A stretch of 64,000 nucleotides of DNA, taken from an uncultured Bacteroidia bacterium (GTDB taxonomy: Bacteria > Bacteroidota > Bacteroidia > NS11-12g > UBA9320). Under the pieces are notes generated by a model that searched no databases, was not told where the DNA came from, and saw only the letters and a list, made by a program, of their open reading frames with translations. Of this stretch, positions 8,458 to 15,494 are shown piece after piece; positions within the stretch are counted from its first letter, which is position 1; every line of letters starts with the position of its first letter. Made by a program: the position numbers and the translations under genes. Where the stretch lies: NCBI GenBank assembly GCA_905478335.1, contig CAJQIC010000011.1:20054-84053 (forward strand), read 5' to 3'.

Positions 8458-8569
8458 TTCAATCCTTCAATCCTTCAATCCTTCAAACATTCCGACATTC
8501 AATCCTACAATCCTACAATCCTACAATCCTCCAATCCCTCACTCCTCCAATCCTTCCTACATTCAACCC
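8458..8569 (+). repeat. 8-bp periodic array, block 2 (TTCAATCC / TACAATCC)
   Basis: Fourteen consecutive 8-mers: three TTCAATCC, then TTCAAACA and TTCCGACA in the same order as block 1, then three TACAATCC and related units. The array runs into the stop codon of the diacylglycerol kinase gene on the minus strand (8563-8565). The whole 8146-8562 gap holds no gene that I can see. Confidence 0.9.
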
Positions 8570-8901
8570 AAATATCCATAAAAAACCACAACACCTATCA
8601 CGGCAGCGATTATACTAAGAATCAGAACGGTCCCAGCACTTATGTCTTTGATAATCTTAACCTTATCACTCATTTGTGGGTGAAGCAGGTCCAGTGTTTT
8701 CTCAATAGCCGTATTGAGCAATTCCGCTGATAGGACCATCGCAATGCAAAGTAATAGAACCACCCAATCATTGCGGTTGATGTTTAATATAAATCCAAGT
8801 ACGCAAACCAGAATGGCAAAAACACCGTGTATCTTTAAGTTGCGCTCATTCCTGAAGGCCCAGAGAATGCCATCAATTGCATGTCTAAATGATTTTAACA
8901 T
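8563..8901 (-). CDS. Diacylglycerol/undecaprenol kinase family protein
   Basis: 112-residue integral membrane kinase of the DgkA family, phosphorylating diacylglycerol or undecaprenol. The signature AELLNTAIEKTLDLLHP is followed by KIIKDISAGTVLI; three membrane segments are apparent (about 28-45, 47-63 and 88-108). Undecaprenol kinase activity is common for homologs outside the proteobacteria, so recycling of the lipid carrier is a plausible role, but this is inference. The stop codon lies within the 8-bp repeat array. It is the last gene of the minus-strand membrane-protein run. Confidence 0.92.
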   Translation of the reverse strand: MLKSFRHAIDGILWAFRNERNLKIHGVFAILVCVLGFILNINRNDWVVLLLCIAMVLSAELLNTAIEKTLDLLHPQMSDKVKIIKDISAGTVLILSIIAAVIGVVVFYGYLG

Positions 8902-8951
8902 AGATTTAATTCCAAAGGAAGCGAAATTTTACTGAGGTATATGTATGATTT

Positions 8952-9605
8952 TTACTTTGGCGGTGCCTCTGTTTGAATCGCTGAATCATTTGATTGGTGT
9001 AATTTCAAGAATAGGTAGAACATAGCACAAAAACCTCCAAACAACATGCTAAACCAGATGAACTCAGTTATTTGAGGTGAGAAAATGATCTGCAACATAT
9101 CCGAAACAAAAGAAAATGGGTGCACAAAAACGTCCCAACTATTCCAACGCTCAATGCGCCCAACGTATATACCACAACCGATTATCGGGAATATGGAGAA
9201 TTTAAAAGTTTGGGCTGTTCTTTGGCCAATTCGAATCGAAATGCTTTTGGCAAGAATGTCGATGGTATACATCATAAGCATTAGGCCAGTAAATGCATAG
9301 GTAAAAAACAGCACTAGATCGAACCATAGGTTTATACGCGATCCTTGCCGAAAATGCACAAAGTCGGTTATGAGGTAGGACGCGTTTGGTATAAACAATA
9401 ACACGATTGCTAGTGCTGCAAGATAGGTTACTTTGCTTTTGACATGAACTAAGTTTTGAGCAATGGCATAGGGAACCCATGCCAAAAAGAGATTCCATAA
9501 TAGAAACAGATAAATCATATCCCATTCAATAGAAATGCGAAGTAGCGATAGTGTTAAGCAGCTAATAAACAGATATTTAACAGGATGTATTTGTGCTATC
9601 TTCAT
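8952..9605 (-). CDS. DUF1361 membrane protein
   Basis: 217-residue polytopic membrane protein of the DUF1361 family. Family phrases are WNLFLAWVPY, IPNASYLITDFVHF and GIYVGRIERWNSWDVFVHP. About six transmembrane segments are visible. The ATG at 9605 is 1 bp from the stop codon of the upstream gene, so the two are probably co-translated; the open frame to 9683 would overlap that gene. No function is known. Confidence 0.85.
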   Translation of the reverse strand: MKIAQIHPVKYLFISCLTLSLLRISIEWDMIYLFLLWNLFLAWVPYAIAQNLVHVKSKVTYLAALAIVLLFIPNASYLITDFVHFRQGSRINLWFDLVLFFTYAFTGLMLMMYTIDILAKSISIRIGQRTAQTFKFSIFPIIGCGIYVGRIERWNSWDVFVHPFSFVSDMLQIIFSPQITEFIWFSMLFGGFCAMFYLFLKLHQSNDSAIQTEAPPK

Positions 9606-9606
9606 A

Positions 9607-10341
9607 TCAAAATAGTTGTGAAAGTGAGACCTTAGAAGAACTAATTTTGTGTATTTGGTAGTATCGTATAATGCCGGAGACAATCAGCATTAAACCAAAT
9701 CCAAAAATGGCAACTGGAAAGTCTGCTGGTATGTAAAACTGATTAAATGTCTTTTCGATACTGAATAAATCTGTCCAGCTAAAGTTAGGAATCTTATTCT
9801 GTGAATACCTGATGAAGTCGATACAAAAACTGACAATACAAATCAGTGATCCGGATATCAACAGCGCCCAGTTTAAACGTCCTATTGGTCGGTTGGTGTT
9901 CGCGTTAATATGATTGATAACAATTGTAAAAACGATCATGGTTAAAGACAATAGAATAGGGGCCCAAACAGGACCTACCCACATAACAGGCAGTAAGAAT
10001 AGGACGTCCCACGTCAATAACGACTCGGGCCAATGAATGAACACCTTTAAAAAGACGTAATAAAATATATCCCATATGGCAAAGGTGTAAATAAACCAGC
10101 CAAACCGCGTGTTTGCATTGTGTCCGCTGACCCAACCAATAGCGATCAACATAACTATGGTGGCTACTTCTCTCCATAGCTCGACTGCGGCTAAATTGTG
10201 TCCGATTGTTTGAAGCGGAAAACCAAACCCATTAGGAAAGCTTAGTTCTCTTAAGTATACGACTACTGCGCATTCAAGTAAGCCCATTGCGACAGCAAAC
10301 AAGCCTATAATCCAATATTTTTTAAAAAGTGTTTTATTCAT
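9607..10341 (-). CDS. Conserved polytopic membrane protein
   Basis: 244 residues with about six or seven transmembrane helices. Conserved-looking polar residues sit inside or next to helices: Glu in MGLLECAVVVYLREL, WREVAT, WDIFYYVFLK, HWPES and WDVLFLLPV. I do not recognise a named family, although this pattern recurs in uncharacterised bacterial membrane proteins. The ATG at 10341 avoids overlap with the DUF4173 gene; an earlier ATG at 10362 would overlap it by 11 bp. It is part of the minus-strand membrane-protein run. Confidence 0.72.
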   Translation of the reverse strand: MNKTLFKKYWIIGLFAVAMGLLECAVVVYLRELSFPNGFGFPLQTIGHNLAAVELWREVATIVMLIAIGWVSGHNANTRFGWFIYTFAIWDIFYYVFLKVFIHWPESLLTWDVLFLLPVMWVGPVWAPILLSLTMIVFTIVINHINANTNRPIGRLNWALLISGSLICIVSFCIDFIRYSQNKIPNFSWTDLFSIEKTFNQFYIPADFPVAIFGFGLMLIVSGIIRYYQIHKISSSKVSLSQLF

Positions 10342-10351
10342 CAATGGTACG

Positions 10352-11761
10352 CTATTTTTCAAATGCTTTTGCTTTTAATCTGTTTTTTGAAGTGGTGTTG
10401 CTTAAAATCCATTCTCGCGTGTCGTACGCCTCATAATTAAGGACACGTTCAGATCTGTAAGTAAAACGGCGCTGAAGGTCTTCATCAAACTTGTCATAGT
10501 GATCCTTAAGCAGGTAGGTGTTCGATCTGTCTAGGCTGAATAAATAATCATAATCAATATGATTTTCAACGCCATATGGGTGGTTCAAGTTGTACTTGGT
10601 GATTATGGTGCTCCAATTCAATAAAGCGCTTATAATGAGTACGATGTATACGTTAAACGCATTGGTTTTATACAGAAATCCAAGAGACTTGTTCTGCGCG
10701 ATTGTAACTACCGTGAGTAACAATCCTACAATACACAGAATCAGATAAATAAAAATGACTAAACGCTTCTCTGTCAATCCATATTGACCGATGTAACTGT
10801 AATTTCTCAACGCATTTTGAAAAATAAACAGCATGTTTAAACTGATAAAAACGTAGTTAGCAATTCTGAAGGGTGTTTTGTTTTGATCACCAAGATAATT
10901 TGTCGTTAAAACGGTCAGAATTGCAGAAGCGACAATACTAAAAATGGAGGCATATACCCCTTGGTGGACATAACTAGAGTAGCTAAAGTCTTCTGGAAAT
11001 GCTTCGCTGGGTGTATACATCATCATATCTGAAATTATAACAAATGCCAACAATCCAACCACACTCCATACGCCTATTAACCAGGAGGTTGTGTACTTGC
11101 CACTGCCCATATACGCTGATATTGTATTTGACTTTTGGGAGATGTTGTCGTACACCGCATTAAACTTTTGAGGGGCAAAACAGTATAGCAAAACGGAAGC
11201 AGAAAACAACCCAAGAAAGGCAGTGCCTACAAATTGTGGGAAGTGTTCGAACCGGATGGCGTTTAATAATTCCTTAAACGCAGGAGAAGACTCGTAATAC
11301 AGTAGGCTAAAAAAGGTGATGAGTACAATAGGAATTAGAAGCGTTGTAAAAAGGCCCTTAAATTTTCCATTCTTGGTGTTCAACCGCTGAAAAAAGCGAA
11401 TAATTACGCCGAAGGGGGATATGATGAAATTTAAAAAACCAGCAAAGGCGCCAAAGCCTGGATCTACCTTGGCTATTACCAGCGATACGCCTAGGTATCC
11501 AAAAGACAAAATGGTCATTGTAATAGCAAGTGAGTCGCTGTGAATAAAAACGGCGACACTGCAAGCCAACATGCCTATACCCGGAATAACCAAGGACTTG
11601 AGGTTTTGGGACTCAGTTACCAGAGCGGTGATAACCAAAGCTCCAAAGCCATATAGCAACCAGTTTAACCCAGGCGTAGGTGCCCGGAAAAAACAAAGGA
11701 TAAATAAAAAGATAAGGGCTATAAAGCCAATAAAACGATTTGAAATTAGTGCATTTTTCAT
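10352..11761 (-). CDS. DUF4173/DUF4153-type membrane protein
   Basis: 469 residues with about ten to twelve transmembrane helices followed by a soluble C-terminal tail of ~90 residues. The phrases YVHQGVYASIFSIVASA, RNYSYIGQYGLTEKRL and the DYDYLFSLDRSN region fit the DUF4153/DUF4173 family. Its role is not known; in Bacteroidota it recurs beside small winged-helix regulators, as here. It follows the upstream small membrane protein after a 50-bp gap. Confidence 0.82.
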   Translation of the reverse strand: MKNALISNRFIGFIALIFLFILCFFRAPTPGLNWLLYGFGALVITALVTESQNLKSLVIPGIGMLACSVAVFIHSDSLAITMTILSFGYLGVSLVIAKVDPGFGAFAGFLNFIISPFGVIIRFFQRLNTKNGKFKGLFTTLLIPIVLITFFSLLYYESSPAFKELLNAIRFEHFPQFVGTAFLGLFSASVLLYCFAPQKFNAVYDNISQKSNTISAYMGSGKYTTSWLIGVWSVVGLLAFVIISDMMMYTPSEAFPEDFSYSSYVHQGVYASIFSIVASAILTVLTTNYLGDQNKTPFRIANYVFISLNMLFIFQNALRNYSYIGQYGLTEKRLVIFIYLILCIVGLLLTVVTIAQNKSLGFLYKTNAFNVYIVLIISALLNWSTIITKYNLNHPYGVENHIDYDYLFSLDRSNTYLLKDHYDKFDEDLQRRFTYRSERVLNYEAYDTREWILSNTTSKNRLKAKAFEK

Positions 11762-11811
11762 AATTTAAATTGTTGATAACCAGTATTATACGGTTGTTAG
11801 TGTTAAAGATT

Positions 11812-12183
11812 TTAGAAATTTATGTTCCATGAACCTGAAGATCCGATGAGTATTAAAAAGAGAAGTCCGATATATAAACAGAAGGTGAGGAAGGCCAGGA
11901 GTAACCAAAACCATGCTGGTGCAGATTCACGGTTGTACAAGGTGTATCCCCAGGTTAACGTGCTGATTAAAAAGATGAACAACAGAATACAACTAATAAC
12001 AATGTCTGACGCCCAATTTGTACCCATCAAAAGGGTGAAAAATGATAAAACGAGTGGGGTGAATGCAACAAAGACCAGTTGAGAAACTTTCGGTTTTTCA
12101 GTGTCCCTTAAGGTTCTTTCAAAGACGTATTCCCAGAAAAAGGGTAATACCGTTGCAGCAATGAGGACCAATACGACAATCAT
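11812..12183 (-). CDS. Small four-helix membrane protein, hypothetical
   Basis: 123 residues, nearly all hydrophobic, with about four transmembrane segments and a Glu/Arg-rich first loop (FERTLRDTEKPK). I do not recognise a family. The start at 12183 overlaps the upstream stop codon as ATGA, so translation is probably coupled to the 12180-12665 gene. Confidence 0.68.
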   Translation of the reverse strand: MIVVLVLIAATVLPFFWEYVFERTLRDTEKPKVSQLVFVAFTPLVLSFFTLLMGTNWASDIVISCILLFIFLISTLTWGYTLYNRESAPAWFWLLLAFLTFCLYIGLLFLILIGSSGSWNINF

Positions 12184-12665
12184 AAGGCTACATTGTTCTT
12201 TACGGGGTTGGTATTCTCTAACTTCTTGATGGACCTGTGAATTTGATAGAGTATGATGGCTGCAACAACACCAAACAAGCAATCAAGTGTTTGCCAAATC
12301 AGTGGTATACGGCGTATATAGCCCATGATAGCAGCTAGTGGTACGATAAGAGCACAGGCCATAAAGCCGAATTGGACCAACCACTTGTTCCGTATCGGAT
12401 TGGCGTATAGCCCATAAAACAATAGCGCAAACAGTATGTGCGCAAAGACCATCCAGTCTGTACCATACCAAATGAAAGGGTAGGAGCGGTTTATTTCTTG
12501 TACGCCTGTGTTTACATGCTGTAACCATTGCTCTTGATGAATGATTTGGCCGAGTTGCGTATCATTGGCCAGAAAATGTACTCCTTCTGGTATCCAAAAG
12601 GCTGTTAGTCCTGCAATGAGCAAACCAAGCTGAAGTATTACTGTTAATGTTTGTATTCGTTTCAT
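12180..12665 (-). CDS. Polytopic membrane protein, hypothetical
   Basis: 161 residues with four predicted transmembrane helices. An extracytoplasmic loop follows helix 1 (about residues 25-65) and includes GQIIHQEQWLQHVN and INRSYPFIWYGTDWMVFAH. I do not recognise the family. It sits immediately downstream of the winged-helix regulator gene (41 bp), with a perfect inverted repeat directly before its start codon, and is translationally coupled to the next gene. Confidence 0.72.
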   Translation of the reverse strand: MKRIQTLTVILQLGLLIAGLTAFWIPEGVHFLANDTQLGQIIHQEQWLQHVNTGVQEINRSYPFIWYGTDWMVFAHILFALLFYGLYANPIRNKWLVQFGFMACALIVPLAAIMGYIRRIPLIWQTLDCLFGVVAAIILYQIHRSIKKLENTNPVKNNVAL

Positions 12666-12672
12666 ATAAAGT

Positions 12673-12689
12673 ACTTTGTATTACAAAGT
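12673..12689. promoter_or_regulatory. Inverted repeat ACTTTG-N5-CAAAGT, copy 1
   Basis: Perfect 6-bp inverted repeat with a 5-bp spacer (TATTA), starting 8 bp before the ATG of the 12180-12665 gene and following the regulator's stop codon. The same repeat occurs at 13718. It is a candidate operator for the winged-helix protein encoded at 12707-12997. Confidence 0.6.
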
Positions 12690-12706
12690 GAATAGTTAAA
12701 AAAATA

Positions 12707-12997
12707 TCAACTTAATCCATTCAATAAATTTTCAAGTGCGTTTAGGTGATCTTGGAATGCTTTTCTTCCACCCTGCGTTACACGGTAGGAGGTCTTCGGC
12801 CTTTTGCCAACAAACTCTTTCCGTATTTCAATGTAATTCAGTTTCTCTAGCGCCGTAATATGACTCGAAAGGTTGCCATCCGTTACTTCAAGCAACTCTT
12901 TCACAGAATTAAAATCCATCCAGTCATTGACCATCAGTACGCTCATTACACCAAGGCGCACGCGAGATTCAAATGCTTTATTAATGTTGTTAATCAC
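12707..12997 (-). CDS. Small winged-helix transcriptional regulator
   Basis: 96-residue stand-alone winged helix-turn-helix protein. The core reads SRVRLGVMSVLMVNDWMDFNSVKELLEVTDGNLSSHITALEKLNYIEIRKEFVGKRPKTSYRVT, here given as the region of residues 11-74; the recognition helix is around DGNLSSHITALEKL and the wing carries KRPKTSYRVT. This is the common MarR/ArsR-like 'winged helix DNA-binding domain' family of Bacteroidota. No metal-binding Cys pair is visible. It is encoded between membrane proteins that it probably controls, and identical inverted repeats flank this part of the operon. Confidence 0.88.
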   Translation of the reverse strand: MINNINKAFESRVRLGVMSVLMVNDWMDFNSVKELLEVTDGNLSSHITALEKLNYIEIRKEFVGKRPKTSYRVTQGGRKAFQDHLNALENLLNGLS

Positions 12998-13059
12998 TGG
13001 TTTCTGTTAAAATATTACGTTGAACACTTATTATTTTCAATGTATTGTCTTTGATGCAT

Positions 13060-13662
13060 TTAAGCTTCAGACCGATTTCTTTCATATTTCCACCACATCA
13101 CTGTACCGTAAATGATGTGCATTACACCAAATCCTAACGCCCAGTAAAACAAACCATTCCCTAAATCTACCGCGGCAATTAGTCCGATTAGTATTTCAAC
13201 GATACCTAAATGACGGATTGTATCCAAGGTGTATTTACTACCGTTCACCAAACTCAATCCATAAAATATCAGCGTGGCAGGTGCAACCATGCCTATATAG
13301 CCTTGATAAAGTAAAATAGTACAGAAAACGCCACCAACAGCCAATGGTATAGCCAGGTTAATTAACATGCGTAGTGCAGATTTATCCCATATTGTTTGGT
13401 TGTTTTTCTTTGCCCTACGACTGGTTAAAAGCACTCCAGTTATGATAGAAAGTGCCGCAACGGCTATGCCCAAGAGGATGAATATTTTGTACTCCGACCA
13501 ACTCGTCGCAACATATCTTGTAGAGTATCCTTCAATAAACTCCATATAAGACTCGGAGTTTTTTATGCACAGTCTAGCTATATAAGCGCCAATCAATGCA
13601 TATGTCCCAGCCATTATGCCACTCAACCCACTGAGTGAAATAAACCTTGAGGAACGCTCCAT
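13060..13662 (-). CDS. Polytopic membrane protein upstream of the regulator
   Basis: 200 residues with about six transmembrane helices. A short soluble loop at about residues 33-55 (NSESYMEFIEGYSTRY) lies between helices 1 and 2. I do not recognise a named family. It is the first gene of the minus-strand run, 62 bp before the regulator gene, and an ACTTTG-N5-CAAAGT inverted repeat lies 55 bp upstream of its ATG. Confidence 0.72.
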   Translation of the reverse strand: MERSSRFISLSGLSGIMAGTYALIGAYIARLCIKNSESYMEFIEGYSTRYVATSWSEYKIFILLGIAVAALSIITGVLLTSRRAKKNNQTIWDKSALRMLINLAIPLAVGGVFCTILLYQGYIGMVAPATLIFYGLSLVNGSKYTLDTIRHLGIVEILIGLIAAVDLGNGLFYWALGFGVMHIIYGTVMWWKYERNRSEA

Positions 13663-13717
13663 TAGAGATCTAATTTCGGCCAGTTGTTCTATATGTGATT
13701 TATTTTCTATTCAAATA

Positions 13718-13734
13718 ACTTTGAGATGCAAAGT
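13718..13734. promoter_or_regulatory. Inverted repeat ACTTTG-N5-CAAAGT, copy 2
   Basis: Both arms are identical to copy 1 at 12673, with a different 5-bp spacer (AGATG). It lies upstream of the first gene of the operon, where a promoter is expected. Confidence 0.6.
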
Positions 13735-13827
13735 AAACACATTTTTAACGACATAATCAAATAAGAAGGAGATGGATATCCACATTGTTTCGATCAATAG
13801 CCGTTAAGAATACCGTATTTTCGATTT

Positions 13828-14373
13828 ATGAATATAACAATTGGCGGTATAATCATGGTAATTATAGCCGGACTGCTCATTCGATTTGCGACTAAATTTC
13901 TTATGAAACTAATAGGATGGGTATTGCTTATAGGTATAGGCGTTTATGCCTTGTATCATTTCGGAATAGGTCCGTTTAAGCAAAATCCAATCTCAATTGC
14001 AACCTGGGAAGCCAAATATTGCGGCGAGTCTAACGACAAGGTAACCTGCAATTGTATAGTCATGCCAATAAAAAAGGACTTGCAATCGCGCTTCTCGTCT
14101 AGTGAATTGTCTGAAATTGAGGAAGATAGAGCTCAACTACTATATGTGATACAAAGAAGTTTTAGTGCTGTCAAACCAGAAATACAGCAATGCTTAGGTG
14201 AGGCCAATGCTGAAGATGCATTAGATAATTTTCGGAATAATATGATTCCTATAGACAACAGTATTTTAGAAGAAATAGAACAACTTGCTGAAGGCATAAA
14301 AGAAGACGCCGTAAATCAGCTAGACGGATTAAAGTCTAAAAAGGAGTCGTTGGATAATAAATATAAGGATTAA
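13828..14373 (+). CDS. Hypothetical membrane-anchored protein
   Basis: 181 residues with two hydrophobic stretches at the N-terminus (about 5-20 and 26-46), then a soluble domain. Four Cys are visible (KYCGES, TCNCIV, QQCLGE) and could form disulfides if the domain is periplasmic. The C-terminus is acidic and helical with coiled-coil character (EEIEQLAEGIKEDAV). No family is recognised. It converges on the START-like gene, with 1 bp between them. Confidence 0.65.
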   Translation: MNITIGGIIMVIIAGLLIRFATKFLMKLIGWVLLIGIGVYALYHFGIGPFKQNPISIATWEAKYCGESNDKVTCNCIVMPIKKDLQSRFSSSELSEIEEDRAQLLYVIQRSFSAVKPEIQQCLGEANAEDALDNFRNNMIPIDNSILEEIEQLAEGIKEDAVNQLDGLKSKKESLDNKYKD

Positions 14374-14374
14374 A

Positions 14375-14752
14375 CTATGCGCCTAAAGCGTTTCTGAGAT
14401 CCTGAACTTGACTTTCCCACAACAAGGAAATTTCTTCAGACTCTTCTTCGTCCGCCCAATCAGTTACCATTAAGGCAATGTCATTGGTCAATTCATCTTT
14501 CTGAATCTCCATTTCAAAATATTCGTCTTCCGGGTTATCCAACCATCTAAAACGAACGTATTTTCCGTTTACCTTTTTTAGCAATTCAGCAACGTTTTCA
14601 TCACCGTCCCAAAAGAAGGTGTAATTTTTACCTTTAACGTTAACGTCGTCAGCAAACCACTCAACCAACCCTGAAGGGGTTGAAATGTAGTTAAACAATA
14701 TGTTTGGAGACGACTTCACTACAAACTCTAACTCCAACTTTACTCGATTCAT
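14375..14752 (-). CDS. START-like domain protein (SRPBCC fold)
   Basis: 125 residues. The sequence pattern FVVKSSPNILFNYISTPSGLVEWFADDVN, then YTFFWDGDE and FRWLDNPEDEYFEMEI, fits the START-like/SRPBCC helix-grip fold found as single-domain proteins in Bacteroidota. The C-terminal helix contains the long acidic stretch WADEEESEEISLLWESQ. Ligand and role are unknown. Confidence 0.82.
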   Translation of the reverse strand: MNRVKLELEFVVKSSPNILFNYISTPSGLVEWFADDVNVKGKNYTFFWDGDENVAELLKKVNGKYVRFRWLDNPEDEYFEMEIQKDELTNDIALMVTDWADEEESEEISLLWESQVQDLRNALGA

Positions 14753-14837
14753 GTCTTAACTTTTCAGATTTTTCAAATTAAATACTATTTGCCAAATAAA
14801 AAAGCGTTGTCCGAGTTATTTTTACCGCGAATTAGAA

Positions 14838-15494
14838 ATGCAAGAAGGATTTTTTTACAGACGGAGGTTGCTTTATGTGCTATGGTTGTTATTAGTCATC
14901 ATTGGTAGCATAGTGGTTATTGCAACAGATAAAGGCGACAGCATTCGTTTTTTTAACCAATTCTACAACGATACCTCAGTACCAGTCTTCACTTTTTTTA
15001 CGCACTTAGGTGAATGGGTGGGTATCGTTATTCCATTCCTTTATTTCCTCTTTTTCAAACCACTAAAATATCAAGTTGGTTTTATACTGGTGGCACTGTT
15101 AACGCTGGTTTTGGTATACTTTTTTAAACAAATTGTGTATCCAGACGCTATTCGTCCTATTGTATTCTTTGAACAACAACTTGTTGATATTGTCAATCGA
15201 CCAGAGATTACGTTAAACAGAAAACATACATTTCCTTCGGGACATACTACGGCTGGATTTGCTTATTTCTTTTATGCGGCATTGTGTGCCGATAAACGCG
15301 TTTTTCAGCTGCTCTTTTTAGCGTTGGCATTTATGGTTGGTTTGTCGCGAATCTTTTTAATTCAACATTTTGTCTCTGACGTGGTTGCCGGATCGGTGCT
15401 TGGTGTGGCTATTGCCTCAATAATGTATTACTTCGTTGTTCATAATAACGGGTTTAAATCGCCAAGGTTTAATCAAAAGTTGTTTAATGGATAA
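14838..15494 (+). CDS. PAP2 family phosphatase
   Basis: 218-residue membrane phosphatase of the PAP2 superfamily. The catalytic motifs are visible: K...RP in KQIVYPDAIRP, PSGHTTAG and SRIFLIQHFVSDV. Five or six membrane segments surround them. Likely substrates are undecaprenyl diphosphate or lipid A phosphate. The adjacent GT39 gene overlaps its stop by 8 bp, which suggests a shared role in lipid-linked glycan or lipid A modification; this is inferred from the pairing. Confidence 0.9.
   Translation: MQEGFFYRRRLLYVLWLLLVIIGSIVVIATDKGDSIRFFNQFYNDTSVPVFTFFTHLGEWVGIVIPFLYFLFFKPLKYQVGFILVALLTLVLVYFFKQIVYPDAIRPIVFFEQQLVDIVNRPEITLNRKHTFPSGHTTAGFAYFFYAALCADKRVFQLLFLALAFMVGLSRIFLIQHFVSDVVAGSVLGVAIASIMYYFVVHNNGFKSPRFNQKLFNG

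Noticed and set aside
8288..8569. CRISPR-like array
   Set aside because: Units are 8 bp with no unique spacers and no cas genes are present, so it is a short tandem repeat.
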